Shown: positions 1-9,532, counted from the stretch's first letter. The stretch: 64,000 bases of DNA from Aliikangiella sp. G2MR2-5 (GCF_015687155.1 NZ_JADPQF010000001.1:1364001-1428000); one strand, 5' to 3'. The notes: generated by a model from the sequence alone, not told the origin. Numbers and translations: made by a program.

Positions 1-694
1 CGGTTGGAATTCCCTGGACATTTATTGTTTCAACGGCTTCAATTAAGCGAGTTGCTTTGTTGCTAGCATCAAAGTATTGGATCTTGACCGGTAAAAAAGT
101 TTTTTTATCTATCCAGGTCAAATAATACGAAAACTCAACAGATGTGGGTTCCTTTGGCGTATGACGCATCTGATAAAATGCTTCACTTTCCATTACAAGT
201 TCATGTTTATCCTCATCAGGAGAACGCCCTGAAACATCTTCGTAAAAGTAGTGTGCACCAACAAAACTTGTTCTCTTATCTCCCGCAGAAATGCGTTTAA
301 CCAGGTCCAGAGCAGGTAAATAAAGCCAACGGTCATCCTGCGAACCTGGTTTTTTATGCACCATAAAAACGGTACCGGCCACATCTGTGGGACGAGAAAA
401 CACAACTAGAAATTTTTGCTTTCCTCCCTCTTCGACATCTTTTCTTAATATAGTGAACTGTCGAAGTTGAGTTCTTCCGTTCGCGTCGACAATTTTCATT
501 CGAGCCATCGTCCTACCGTCATTACCACCGTAATAAGAAGCAAGCGAAGCTTTGACAACAATTTCATCCGCAGTAAGTTCGTCATCATTGATGTTTTTCG
601 CAAACAATATGGGACTGCTAATACAGCCAACTAACACCAGTAAAAACTTAAGGCTAGATAGGTATTTTAGAGTAGAAATTTTCTGACTAGTCAT
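1..694 (-). CDS. LolA-like outer membrane lipoprotein-sorting protein (partial)
   Basis: Reading the minus strand from ATG at 694 gives 231 uninterrupted codons running off the left edge, so the C-terminus is missing. A hydrophobic N-terminal signal segment (residues about 13-28) is followed by a beta-rich domain with the patterns FLVVFSRPTDVAGT, RWLYLPALDLVKRIS and FVGAHYFYEDVSGR. These are characteristic of the LolA-fold 'outer membrane lipoprotein-sorting protein' family that accompanies RND/MMPL exporters. A strong AAGGAG ribosome site precedes the ATG. The gene starts 19 bp after the stop of the RND exporter upstream, so the two are almost certainly one operon. By family knowledge it is a periplasmic, lipid- or lipoprotein-binding partner of the exporter; the substrate cannot be read from the sequence. 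Confidence 0.82.
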   Translation of the reverse strand, partial: MTSQKISTLKYLSSLKFLLVLVGCISSPILFAKNINDDELTADEIVVKASLASYYGGNDGRTMARMKIVDANGRTQLRQFTILRKDVEEGGKQKFLVVFSRPTDVAGTVFMVHKKPGSQDDRWLYLPALDLVKRISAGDKRTSFVGAHYFYEDVSGRSPDEDKHELVMESEAFYQMRHTPKEPTSVEFSYYLTWIDKKTFLPVKIQYFDASNKATRLIEAVETINVQGIPT

Positions 695-713
695 TTTCGT
701 CTCCTTAGACAAA

Positions 714-3311
714 TCAAGAAGCTTTTGTTTTAAACAAAAAAACTTTCAGCAAGTTAAAACTCGCAGGAAGAACGATAATAGTAACCATCGCAGAAACAGC
801 CATTATGGTAGCTAAAAATGCTCCGACCGTAATATAGGGAACTAAAGGCGCTAAAAGAAGAGGAGTGAATCCCAAAGCAATAACTAGTGCATTACGACTT
901 ATTGCGGTTGCTGGTTCCTTAAACATTAGACTTAGAGTTTCATTCCAGCTACCCGTCTGCTGATAATAGGTACGGGTTCTTTCGATAAAATGAATTGCAA
1001 AGTCGACTGATAACCCGAGAGTCAAAGCAGATAGAACAGCAATCGGCATATCATAATACTTTCCTGTCCAACCAATCATTCCGTACATAAAGACGATGGT
1101 GATCGATAAAGGAAGCATAGCGAGAAGACCATATATCACAGATCGAAATAGGAATATCATCATTACCAATACAATAACAAACGCACTCATTAAGCTGTCT
1201 GCCATGCCGCTTACCATTTTATCTTGCCATATCAAATTCAAGTAAGCTTTCCCCGCCCAGTTTACTGAAACTCCGGATGGTAAGGGGTGGTCAACAATAT
1301 ATTGGTTTACCGTTTCAACAACTTGCGCCATGTGCTGATTATCGCCACTGGTAAGCTGCAGCCAGACTAACGAGCTTGTGTAATCAGGTGTCACAAAATG
1401 CCATAAATCTTGTGGTCGATGTGAGGACTGAAATTGCAACAAAGTTTGAGCTACTGCAGCCTGGCTATCAGGAATAATAAAATCTCTATCATCACCACTT
1501 CTTAATTCACGATTTACAGTCTTTATCAAATCAACTACAGAGTTAGATTTACCAACATACCCGGATGTCAAAAGATAAGCTTGTAGTTTTTCAATATAGG
1601 CCAACATTTCGGGTTCAGTAAACTTTTTTAGGCCAACTATAGCTTTCTCCGACTCCAGAATAATTTTTTCCAAAATATGCATTTCTTTTTCAGTTGCTTC
1701 AAATGCAAGGTCATCTGCAACAGCTAATACTTGATGAGGCGAAACTAAAATATTTTTAAGAACTTCATTCAACCTTTTCACAGTTTCTGTATCCAACGAA
1801 GTCGAATTAGCCAGCTGTTTAATTGATTCCGACCAACTTTCCTGTAACCGTTTTTTCTCCTCGAAATCAAAAACCAGATGAGCATCATAGGTTCCGGCAA
1901 AATGCTGATTCAATATTCGATCCGCTATTCGTATTTCATGATTTTGTTTGAACCAGCGTACCGGGTTGTCATTTATCTGTATCTTAAAAATCCCATAAAC
2001 AGAAACGATTACCGTCACTGAGCAGAACAATACAATCAGCTTACTATTCTTAACACTAAATCGTCCCCATGACGGAAGGGTTTTAGCAATTAAGCTTTTT
2101 GACTCATTGCCACTGTGCAGCTTGCTCTGCATATTGACTAACGCCGATTCGCTCATACGAGAAACATACGCAGGTACAAAGAAAATGGTAACTAAAAAAG
2201 CCAACAATATTCCACATCCAACAAATACTCCGAAGATTTGTACAGGAGGAATAGGCGTTATTGCCAACGAGAAGAAGCCAGCAGCTGAAGTTACCGATGT
2301 AAAGAGCATTGGTTGGAAAAGGTGTCCGGTCACTTCTCGAATAACCTTTTCTGCTCTCTCGCCAGGCTTGTACCGGTCCGCAAATTCAGACATAACATGA
2401 ACCGAGTCTACTACTGCAATAGGCATAAGGAATATAGGAATCATTGAGCTCATTATATGGACTGTATAACCCAATCCAATCATCGCGCCCATAATGATAA
2501 TTACACAAGACATTGCGACAACCATCGGCGCTGCGACTAAAGATGCACTTCTAAAGAAATAAAGCATTAATAGATAGATAACTGCAGCGGCTAGAGGTGC
2601 TGAAATCCCCATTTGAACAAACATTTCAAAACCGAAGGTGTCCTCAGCGACTGGTAAACCGGTTATGTAATAGTCATTTGAATTAGAGAGCTTTGCTACC
2701 TCTCCTCGTATGTCCTGAGCAATACGGTAACTTTCGTTTTTATCCAATATTGGTACATAAATAGTTGCCGCTTTCTGATCTCCGGAGACCAGACTGTTGA
2801 CGACAAAAGGTAGTCGTAATGACTTATTACCGATGCTTTGTGCTTGCGATTCAGACACAGGCTCTTCTGGCATCATCCACTCAAAGCGAATAGTCCCTTG
2901 ATCAGCTTGCTCTATATTATCAATCGTAGAAAGGCTATTAACATCTTCAGTTTTTACCCCTTCTAACTTCAATATTGAGTCGCTTAATCGCTTTAGGTCC
3001 GCTAGCGATTTCTGGTTGAAGATACTTTTTTGCTCCCTGGCAACTGCCCCGACAACAATGATATCGCTTAGCATAAAGTCACTTTTAACCTGGTTATGAA
3101 AAACTCTTGCAGGCTCATCTGGTGACAACATATTTTCAGGATCAGTATCGACTTCAATATTTACGATAAGTGCGCCCGCGGCTATAGTGAGCACAAGGAG
3201 TAGCCAATATACCAATACCGGTCTGGATAGGGAGAAATTAATCAGTCTTTCTGACATTCGAGAAATAGTTCCAGTCACTTTTAATTGTTTAATATAATAT
3301 TCAATCGACAT
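714..3311 (-). CDS. RND superfamily (MMPL-type) exporter
   Basis: An 865-residue inner-membrane protein with the RND/MMPL layout. An N-terminal membrane segment (about 30-50) is followed by a large periplasmic domain, a block of five or six helices (about 230-385), a helix near 425, a second periplasmic domain and a C-terminal helix block (about 705-860). The segment PIAVLSALTLGLSVDFAIHF, next to 'ERTR', is the conserved motif of the COG1033 exporters. These proteins use proton motive force to move lipids or other hydrophobic molecules. The adjacent LolA-like gene fits a lipid or lipoprotein substrate, which is inference. The start at 3311 has no clear ribosome site; Met19 (3257) is an alternative with a weak GGAA upstream. 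Confidence 0.88.
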   Translation of the reverse strand: MSIEYYIKQLKVTGTISRMSERLINFSLSRPVLVYWLLLVLTIAAGALIVNIEVDTDPENMLSPDEPARVFHNQVKSDFMLSDIIVVGAVAREQKSIFNQKSLADLKRLSDSILKLEGVKTEDVNSLSTIDNIEQADQGTIRFEWMMPEEPVSESQAQSIGNKSLRLPFVVNSLVSGDQKAATIYVPILDKNESYRIAQDIRGEVAKLSNSNDYYITGLPVAEDTFGFEMFVQMGISAPLAAAVIYLLMLYFFRSASLVAAPMVVAMSCVIIIMGAMIGLGYTVHIMSSMIPIFLMPIAVVDSVHVMSEFADRYKPGERAEKVIREVTGHLFQPMLFTSVTSAAGFFSLAITPIPPVQIFGVFVGCGILLAFLVTIFFVPAYVSRMSESALVNMQSKLHSGNESKSLIAKTLPSWGRFSVKNSKLIVLFCSVTVIVSVYGIFKIQINDNPVRWFKQNHEIRIADRILNQHFAGTYDAHLVFDFEEKKRLQESWSESIKQLANSTSLDTETVKRLNEVLKNILVSPHQVLAVADDLAFEATEKEMHILEKIILESEKAIVGLKKFTEPEMLAYIEKLQAYLLTSGYVGKSNSVVDLIKTVNRELRSGDDRDFIIPDSQAAVAQTLLQFQSSHRPQDLWHFVTPDYTSSLVWLQLTSGDNQHMAQVVETVNQYIVDHPLPSGVSVNWAGKAYLNLIWQDKMVSGMADSLMSAFVIVLVMMIFLFRSVIYGLLAMLPLSITIVFMYGMIGWTGKYYDMPIAVLSALTLGLSVDFAIHFIERTRTYYQQTGSWNETLSLMFKEPATAISRNALVIALGFTPLLLAPLVPYITVGAFLATIMAVSAMVTIIVLPASFNLLKVFLFKTKAS

Positions 3312-3411
3312 TATATTAGCAATAGCTAATTTAAAAAATCCTAATAGAATATTAATATAAACTCTGGTAAATATATTGAAGAAACTTAATTACAACAGGT
3401 AGTCCGGTCAT

Positions 3412-3807
3412 ATGAAAACACCAATAGATCTGGTTAAAACGGCAAGAAGTGAAATAAAAGAGATAGAAAACAAAGACCTGTGCAGCGCAATCGATAACAA
3501 AGCATTGTTAATTGATGTTCGCGAAGGCGAGGAATACAGCCAGGGTTTTATTTCGCATGCTATCAATATTCCGCGTGGATTGATCGAGTTCGCAATTTTC
3601 GAACACCCAAAGGTTAAACCTCTCCTATGTGACAATATATCCGAAACCCCCATTTACCTCTATTGCAAAAGCGGTGGACGTTCTGCTTTAGCGGCTCAAT
3701 CCCTGAACAAACTCGGATTTAACAAGGTTTTCTCCCTAAAAGGAGGCATCATGGGTTGGGAAGCGGAAGGATATCAGATTTCGAAAGAAGAAAATTATCA
3801 CTACTAA
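3412..3807 (+). CDS. rhodanese-like domain protein
   Basis: A 131-residue single-domain rhodanese without signal peptide, so probably cytoplasmic. After about 25 linker residues come the rhodanese landmarks: LLIDVREGEEYSQGFISHA (the CH2A-type DVRE motif), then YCKSGGRSALAA with the predicted persulfide-forming cysteine at about residue 83, and GGIMGWEAEGY at the C-terminus. The six-residue loop CKSGGRS is the usual size for sulfur-handling rhodaneses. It is divergent from the RND operon and lies upstream of a peptidase gene in the same direction, 158 bp away. The physiological acceptor of the sulfur is not evident. Confidence 0.88.
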   Translation: MKTPIDLVKTARSEIKEIENKDLCSAIDNKALLIDVREGEEYSQGFISHAINIPRGLIEFAIFEHPKVKPLLCDNISETPIYLYCKSGGRSALAAQSLNKLGFNKVFSLKGGIMGWEAEGYQISKEENYHY

Positions 3808-3965
3808 GTTTGCGCGAAGTCGACAAGAAGTTGATTTTTTTACTGTTTTTGTCGACATAAAGGAAATATTACATATTTTATCTAGTTTCTTTTTAGTTCG
3901 CTGTGTATGGTAGAAACGCTTTATATAAATAGAATTAGATAATTTAACTTAAGGGGAATAACTTC

Positions 3966-6179
3966 ATGAAGTTTGAAAAGCTTTTAATTGCTTCGGTTGT
4001 CTCTACCCTCCTTTTAGGATGTGGTAGCAATGATGACAAAGCAGCTAGCACTGCCAGCAAAAAAGATGAACAAAATGTGTCAGTTACTAGTGATACTAGC
4101 GACAAAAATAGTAATGCAGATTTGATATCTAACACAAATACCCTGCTAGCGGAATGGACAGGTCCTTTTCAAGGTGTCCCAGCATTTGACAAAGTAAAGC
4201 TGGAGGATTTAAAACCGGCACTGGAAATCGCCATGAAGGAAAACCTGGCGCAAATTGAAACAGTCGCCAACAACCCTGAATCACCAACTTTTGAAAACAC
4301 AATTGTTGAAATGGAAAAAGCTGGTGAGTCATTAAACCGTATCTTTACTTTCTGGGGTATATGGAGCAATAACCGTTCCTCACCAGAATTTAGAGCGATT
4401 CAAGCAGAGATGGCGCCCAAATTATCAGCCTTTGTTTCACAAATTAATCAAAATGAAAAACTCTTTAAACGAGTTCAAGCTGTTTATCAGAGTGATGAAG
4501 TCAAGTCCTTGAGACCAGATCAGCAGCGACTGGTTCTATTGACCTATAATGGATTTGCCCGAAACGGCGCAACCCTCGATGGAGAAGCAAAACAGCGCTA
4601 CGCCGATATCAACCAGCGATTGGCCGAACTTCATACCAAATTTGCTAATAACGTGTTAGCTGATGAAGAAAATTATGTTCTTTATCTAAACCAGGAGCAA
4701 ATAGGAGGGTTACCAGACTCTATAGTGAAGGCGGCAGCAGCAGCGGCCAAAGAACGAGGCAAGGAAGGTCAATTTGCAATAACAAATACCCGCTCTTCAA
4801 TGGATCCATTCCTTACCTACTCTACCGAAAGAGAACTTCGCAAGAAAGTGTGGGAAACATATTATAACCGCGGTGACAACGGTGATGAATATGATAATAA
4901 TGCGCTAATAGCAGAGATTCTTAAGCTCAGACATGAACGAGTCAACCTGCTCGGCTACAAAAATTATGCTTCCTGGCGCCTCGAAGATCGCATGGCCAAA
5001 AAGCCTGAAAATGCGATCAAACTAATGGAACAAGTTTGGCCTGCAGCAATTGCGAGAGTTAAGCAGGAAGTTTCAGATATGCAGGCAATCGCTACTCAGG
5101 AAGGTATGGAAGACAATATTAAGCCTTGGGACTACCGCTTCTATGCGGAAAAAGTTCGTAAAGCAAAATATTCACTTGATTCTGACGAAGTCAAACAATA
5201 TTTGCAGCTGGATAAGCTTCGAGAAGCTATGTTCTATGTGGCCGGTCGTTTATTCAACTTCAAATTCACCCCTGTAAAAGAAGGCAGTGTTCCTGTATTT
5301 CACGAAGATGTGAAAGTTTGGGAGGTAACCGACTTAACTTCAGGAGAGCATGTTGGCTTATGGTATCTTGATCCTTTTGCACGCCAGGGAAAACGTTCTG
5401 GCGCATGGGCAACCAGTTATCGTAGCCATACTACTTTTCAGGGTAAGAAGAACGTCCTGGCATCAAACAACTCAAACTTTATTAAAGGTGAGCCTGGTGA
5501 GCCCGTGCTCATTTCCTGGGATGATGCAGAAACATTCTTCCATGAGTTCGGACATGCCCTGCACGCACTTTCGTCAAGAGTCGCCTATCCAACCCTAAAT
5601 GACGGGGTAAGGGACTATACCGAGTTTCAATCCCAGCTTTTAGAGAGATGGTTATCCACTGATGAGGTCATTAATCAGTACCTTACTCATTATCAAACAG
5701 GTAAGCCTATGCCTGCAGAACTGGTAGCCAAAATAAAGAATGCATCAACTTTCAATGAAGGCTTTAAGACAACAGAGTATTTAGCTTCTGCATTAATCGA
5801 TATGAAGCTTCATACTATGGACCCTGAAGGTATAGACCCAGACAAATTCGAGCGAGACACTCTTACCGCGATGAACATGCCATCAGAGATAGTGATGCGC
5901 CATAGAACACCACATTTTAGTCATATTTTCTCGGGCGAAGGCTACTCTGCAGGCTATTATGGATACATGTGGGCTGAAGTCCTGACCTCTGATGCTGCTG
6001 AAGCTTTCTCTGAAGCCCCTGGCGGTTTCTACGATAAAGACGTCGCAGCAAAACTTGTCGAGCACTTATTTAGTGTACGTAACGCAGTCGATCCTGCAGA
6101 AGCCTATCGAGCTTTCAGAGGAAGAGATGCAAAAGTTGAGGCACTAATGAGAGATCGAGGTTTTCCAGTTACAAAATAA
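3966..6179 (+). CDS. M3 family metallopeptidase, lipid-anchored (dipeptidyl carboxypeptidase/oligopeptidase)
   Basis: A 737-residue zinc peptidase of the thimet oligopeptidase/Dcp family. The zinc motif HEFGH lies at residues 526-530, with a third-ligand glutamate downstream in DYTEFQSQ. The C-terminal block HIFSGEGYSAGYYGYMWAEV carries the substrate-binding His/Tyr cluster of the family. The N-terminus is a type II signal with lipobox LLLGC (Cys19), followed by a low-complexity linker rich in D, S, T, K and N (about 22-55). The enzyme should therefore be tethered to a membrane facing the periplasm, unlike E. coli Dcp/PrlC. It probably trims short peptides for uptake. A rho-independent terminator follows directly, so the transcript is likely monocistronic. 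Confidence 0.9.
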   Translation: MKFEKLLIASVVSTLLLGCGSNDDKAASTASKKDEQNVSVTSDTSDKNSNADLISNTNTLLAEWTGPFQGVPAFDKVKLEDLKPALEIAMKENLAQIETVANNPESPTFENTIVEMEKAGESLNRIFTFWGIWSNNRSSPEFRAIQAEMAPKLSAFVSQINQNEKLFKRVQAVYQSDEVKSLRPDQQRLVLLTYNGFARNGATLDGEAKQRYADINQRLAELHTKFANNVLADEENYVLYLNQEQIGGLPDSIVKAAAAAAKERGKEGQFAITNTRSSMDPFLTYSTERELRKKVWETYYNRGDNGDEYDNNALIAEILKLRHERVNLLGYKNYASWRLEDRMAKKPENAIKLMEQVWPAAIARVKQEVSDMQAIATQEGMEDNIKPWDYRFYAEKVRKAKYSLDSDEVKQYLQLDKLREAMFYVAGRLFNFKFTPVKEGSVPVFHEDVKVWEVTDLTSGEHVGLWYLDPFARQGKRSGAWATSYRSHTTFQGKKNVLASNNSNFIKGEPGEPVLISWDDAETFFHEFGHALHALSSRVAYPTLNDGVRDYTEFQSQLLERWLSTDEVINQYLTHYQTGKPMPAELVAKIKNASTFNEGFKTTEYLASALIDMKLHTMDPEGIDPDKFERDTLTAMNMPSEIVMRHRTPHFSHIFSGEGYSAGYYGYMWAEVLTSDAAEAFSEAPGGFYDKDVAAKLVEHLFSVRNAVDPAEAYRAFRGRDAKVEALMRDRGFPVTK

Positions 6180-6203
6180 AAGCTAGAGCCTTGTCACTAA
6201 TAG

Positions 6204-6234
6204 AGGTAGCTCTTTTTATGAGCTACCTTTTTTA
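6204..6234 (+). terminator. rho-independent terminator after the M3 peptidase
   Basis: A perfect 9-bp stem (AGGTAGCTC/GAGCTACCT) with a 7-base loop is followed by a run of six T. It sits 24 bp after the peptidase stop codon and just before the convergent solute-binding gene. Confidence 0.9.
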
Positions 6235-6261
6235 TAGCGCCCGAATTAGTACACTCGACCG

Positions 6262-7080
6262 TCAGTCATCTCGGGTCTGTAAACCTCTAATCCAGGCTTT
6301 TTCATATTCATCGGTCTTCTTTACCTTTTCCATCGCCTCATTGAATCTTTTAACGTACTCGAGTGAAACATTTTTTTTACTAAACAGGAATGAAATCTCT
6401 CCCGTATAAAACTCGAAAGGCATCCCTTTAACCAATTCCTGTACTTTCCTATCTCTTAAAGTAAAACCGGCTACCATTGAGTCTTCAAGAAAACCATCAA
6501 CTTTATCATTAAGTAATTTTTCGTAATTTTTAAAATTACTATCTACATAGCTAAATTGAGACTTGAATCTCGGCTGTATTTTAAGCTCTTCAATTTTGTT
6601 GTTATACAAATATCCTCGCGTTAACCCTATTCTGAAACCACCTTCCAGCATTGTTTCAAGATCCATCTCTATGTATTTGAGGTAATCTGATTTCCTGACA
6701 TAAAGGGTATAAGACTCCCTGCGATAGGCATCAGAAAAAATGCCATATTCTTTTCTTTCATCACTGACAGTCATGTCAGCCATAAAATCAATGTTTCCTT
6801 GCTTCAAATCCCCAAGAAGTGTATGCCAGGTACCATTCCTGAATTTAATCCTACAGCCACTCTTACTGACAATCGCTTTGACTAAATCAATTTGAAGGCC
6901 TGTGACCTTGCCATCTTCTCCCCAATATTGGTATGGCTTTACCACATCCCACCCAAAAACTAATTCACATTGTCCATCTGCCACCATCTCGCTAGCTGTA
7001 ACCACAGCCGATTGCATAGACATCAATGGTAACCAGACCACTACCAATAGTGTACGTACAACACTAGACAATCTTGTCAT
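6262..7080 (-). CDS. periplasmic amino-acid-type solute-binding protein (SBP_bac_3-like)
   Basis: The ATG at 7080 is preferred over one eight codons upstream because GAGG lies 6 bases before it. The protein is then 272 residues, with a hydrophobic signal peptide (about residues 10-30). The mature part shows the extracellular solute-binding family 3 pattern: F.WDVVKPYQYW....VTGLQIDLVKAI near the N-terminus, FMADMTVSDERKEYGIFSDAY in the middle and a second lobe ending in FNEAMEKVKKTDEYEKAW. No permease or ATPase gene is adjacent. It may serve a remote ABC system or act as a stand-alone sensor-type binding protein, as is common in marine gammaproteobacteria. The ligand is not predictable. Confidence 0.8.
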   Translation of the reverse strand: MTRLSSVVRTLLVVVWLPLMSMQSAVVTASEMVADGQCELVFGWDVVKPYQYWGEDGKVTGLQIDLVKAIVSKSGCRIKFRNGTWHTLLGDLKQGNIDFMADMTVSDERKEYGIFSDAYRRESYTLYVRKSDYLKYIEMDLETMLEGGFRIGLTRGYLYNNKIEELKIQPRFKSQFSYVDSNFKNYEKLLNDKVDGFLEDSMVAGFTLRDRKVQELVKGMPFEFYTGEISFLFSKKNVSLEYVKRFNEAMEKVKKTDEYEKAWIRGLQTRDD

Positions 7081-7326
7081 TAAAGCCTCAATAGCTGCAG
7101 TCATCCCTTCTATGCCTTGGTAAATATCTCTCTAAATAATATTAGCCAAGTATTTGATAATTGCAGCCGTGTTAATAAATATCCACAAAAAAACAACTTC
7201 GCCGACCTCTTCAAATCCCCTTTCAATCCACGACAATGCGAGGTAACATGCCGCATGCTTTGTAATAGCGGATTAAAATTATAAATTAAACCGCTAAATT
7301 GATTAATAACACAAGGAAAAACTCCT

Positions 7327-8505
7327 ATGGTAATTAAGCCAAAAGTCAGAGGTTTTATCTGTACAAATGCTCACCCTTCAGGGTGCGCTGCTAGCGTAGA
7401 AGAGCAAATAAAATACGTTAAAAATCAAGGACCTATTGAAAACGGGCCTAAAAACGTTCTGGTTATTGGATGTTCCACTGGTTATGGACTTGCGTCTCGA
7501 ATTGTATCGGCTTTTGGTGCTGGCTCGAAAACTCTGGGCGTTTGTTTCGAAAAGGAACCAAGTGAGCGTAAAACAGGAACTGCAGGATGGTACAATACCG
7601 CAGCTTTTCATAAAGAAGCTGAAAAGGCAGGTCTTTATTACAACACAATAAACGGAGACGCTTTTTCTCACCAGATTAAAGCCGATGTAATCGACCTTAT
7701 TAAGAAAGATTTAGGTCAGGTAGACCTGGTAATATATAGCCTTGCCTCTCCCAGACGAACCGACCCGGATACAGGAGAAACTTACATTTCAAGCTTGAAG
7801 CCCGTTGGTGATACCTATACAACTAAAACCTTCGATACCAGTAAACAGATTGTTCACGAAATAACACTTGAACCTGCAACAGAAGACGAAATTAACAATA
7901 CAGTCAAGGTAATGGGTGGAGAAGACTGGGAGCTATGGATGAAGGCTCTAAACGAAGCTGGAGTTTTAGCAGAAAATGCAAAAACTACTGCTTACACCTA
8001 TATAGGTAAAGAATTAACATGGCCAATTTATGGGCACGCAACTATCGGCAAAGCCAAAGAAGACCTTGACAGAGCTTCTGCCGCGATTAATGAAAATTAC
8101 AAGAACATTAACCTCAAAGCATACGTGACTTCATTAAAAGCAGTAGTCACTCAGGCTAGTTCAGCGATTCCAGTGATGCCTCTATACATTTCCCTTATGT
8201 ATCAGGTTATGAAAGATGAAGGCTGTCATGAAGGAGTCATTGAACAGATAGATGGTCTTTTCCGCAAGCTGTTACTTACTGAGAACCCTGTGACAGATGA
8301 AGTTAACCGTTTGCGAATGGACACTGTAGAAACTCGCGATGAAATCCAGGATAAGATCAAGGCTATCTGGCCTAAAGTTACTACCGAAAACTTCCCTGAA
8401 TTAGGTGACTATGCAGGTTATCACGAGGATTTTCTAAAACTCTTTGGCTTCGCCTTTGACTCTGTTGATTATGACCAGGACGTAAGCCCATTAGCAGACT
8501 GGTAG
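7327..8505 (+). CDS. fabV: trans-2-enoyl-ACP/CoA reductase FabV
   Basis: A 392-residue enoyl reductase of the FabV type, catalysing the last, NAD(P)H-dependent step of each fatty-acid elongation cycle in the cytoplasm. The N-terminus (KVRGFICTNAHPSGC) is the FabV signature. The nucleotide-binding segment VLVIGCSTGYGLASRI follows at about residues 45-60. The Y-x8-K active-site pattern lies in WPIYGHATIGKAK. The end YAGYHEDFLKLFGFAFDSVDY is also typical. FabV is an isozyme often intrinsically insensitive to triclosan. AAGGA stands 9 bases before the ATG. The gene is divergent from the solute-binding gene and closed by a strong terminator. Confidence 0.96.
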   Translation: MVIKPKVRGFICTNAHPSGCAASVEEQIKYVKNQGPIENGPKNVLVIGCSTGYGLASRIVSAFGAGSKTLGVCFEKEPSERKTGTAGWYNTAAFHKEAEKAGLYYNTINGDAFSHQIKADVIDLIKKDLGQVDLVIYSLASPRRTDPDTGETYISSLKPVGDTYTTKTFDTSKQIVHEITLEPATEDEINNTVKVMGGEDWELWMKALNEAGVLAENAKTTAYTYIGKELTWPIYGHATIGKAKEDLDRASAAINENYKNINLKAYVTSLKAVVTQASSAIPVMPLYISLMYQVMKDEGCHEGVIEQIDGLFRKLLLTENPVTDEVNRLRMDTVETRDEIQDKIKAIWPKVTTENFPELGDYAGYHEDFLKLFGFAFDSVDYDQDVSPLADW

Positions 8506-8530
8506 ATTTAACTACCTTGTCATCTCCAAA

Positions 8531-8556
8531 GGCGACCATACTGGTCGCCTTTTTTA
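8531..8556 (+). terminator. rho-independent terminator after fabV
   Basis: A perfect 8-bp GC-rich stem (GGCGACCA/TGGTCGCC) with loop TAC and six T, 26 bp beyond the fabV stop codon. Confidence 0.93.
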
Positions 8557-8695
8557 TTCCTCGGGAATTTCCAACATATAACCCAGAGTTACAATAATCA
8601 TATTTTAAGTAATAATAAAATCCTAAAGCCACAAATGTTTAATAAGTAGTTGAAAACACTGATAGTATTTAACTAATAACTATACAGGTGTTGTC

Positions 8696-9175
8696 GTGGC
8701 AATTTCGGTCGGTTTCGAAAATACAAGTTTGACTGGCTCAGTCGGAGGTTTGCAACCGAGAATATCCGGCGCTTTAACAACTGAGCCAGAAACAGGCAGT
8801 TCGACTCAAAACATACAGATTAATACCACTGGCCCAGTGAATCTATTGAAGCCTGAGCCGCTGGTATCAGTCAACCAGGACGACTTTATACAGGCACCCT
8901 TTGTTGATATTACACAAGAGGTGAATGATTTACGACAACCGGATATAACTGAAGCGAATTTCTCCCAGAAAAGGAATGAAACAAGCAGTTTAATTGCGAA
9001 TGTTGATCAACAGCAACGTAGCGTTCGACAACAAAAGAAACAGTTAACTGAAGAGCAGCAAAGTATAGAAAAGGAAATTCTACAACTGGAAAAACGCGAG
9101 TCAGAATTAGCTTTAAAAAAATTGAAATTAAGGCAACAGGCAAGTGTTGGTAGCTTAATTAACACTAGCGCTTAA
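8696..9175 (+). CDS. unknown protein with C-terminal coiled coil
   Basis: I do not recognise this 159-residue protein. It starts at GTG 8696, preceded by AGGTG. It has no signal peptide or membrane segment. Residues 1-95 are low complexity, rich in T, S, Q, N and P, and probably disordered. Residues about 100-150 form a strongly charged heptad-like stretch (QQRSVRQQKKQLTEEQQ through EKEILQLEKRESELALKKLK), predicted to be a long coiled coil. It is followed 54 bp later by another small Q/N-rich gene with a similar opening (MAI-S/N), suggesting a two-gene unit. The layout recalls adaptor or flagellar/secretion accessory proteins, but no family assignment is justified. Confidence 0.68.
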   Translation: MAISVGFENTSLTGSVGGLQPRISGALTTEPETGSSTQNIQINTTGPVNLLKPEPLVSVNQDDFIQAPFVDITQEVNDLRQPDITEANFSQKRNETSSLIANVDQQQRSVRQQKKQLTEEQQSIEKEILQLEKRESELALKKLKLRQQASVGSLINTSA

Positions 9176-9229
9176 GATTAATATTGTTAAATAGTTTAAC
9201 CGAAACAACATTCATTATAGGAGGCAATA

Positions 9230-9511
9230 ATGGCGATTAATATATCACCAACCAGTCAAAACCTTAACGCCCCGAGGCCAACCAATAATGATCAACAACA
9301 AGTTGAACAAAACTTACAGCAGAGTCAAGTTAACGAGAGTCAGACGACCAACGAAACACTCAACAACTCAACAGAAACCGTTGCAGCAAACTCTGAATCA
9401 AGTGAAACTAACAATCAGGTAAGAAATGAGTCAAGAGAGCAGCAGACCCAACAACCTCAAAATGCAAACGCTGACGATACTCTGGGAAGCCAACTGGATA
9501 TTAATGTTTAG
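9230..9511 (+). CDS. unknown small Q/N-rich disordered protein
   Basis: A 93-residue protein almost entirely made of Q, N, T, S and E, with no hydrophobic core, signal peptide or known motif, so it is probably intrinsically disordered. An ideal ribosome site (AGGAGG, 7 bases before ATG) makes translation likely despite the composition. The first residues (MAINISPTSQ) resemble those of the preceding gene (MAISVGFENT). The two genes are 54 bp apart, so they probably share a transcript. A hairpin with a short T run follows 22 bp after the stop. No function can be assigned. Confidence 0.66.
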   Translation: MAINISPTSQNLNAPRPTNNDQQQVEQNLQQSQVNESQTTNETLNNSTETVAANSESSETNNQVRNESREQQTQQPQNANADDTLGSQLDINV

Positions 9512-9532
9512 TTAGATGACAAACTATGTAAC

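Noticed and set aside
3818-3858. GTCGAC-centred sites upstream of the M3 peptidase resembling the GntR operator
   Set aside because: Only partial matches to TTGTCGACAA; six-base GTCGAC occurs by chance in a sequence of this size.
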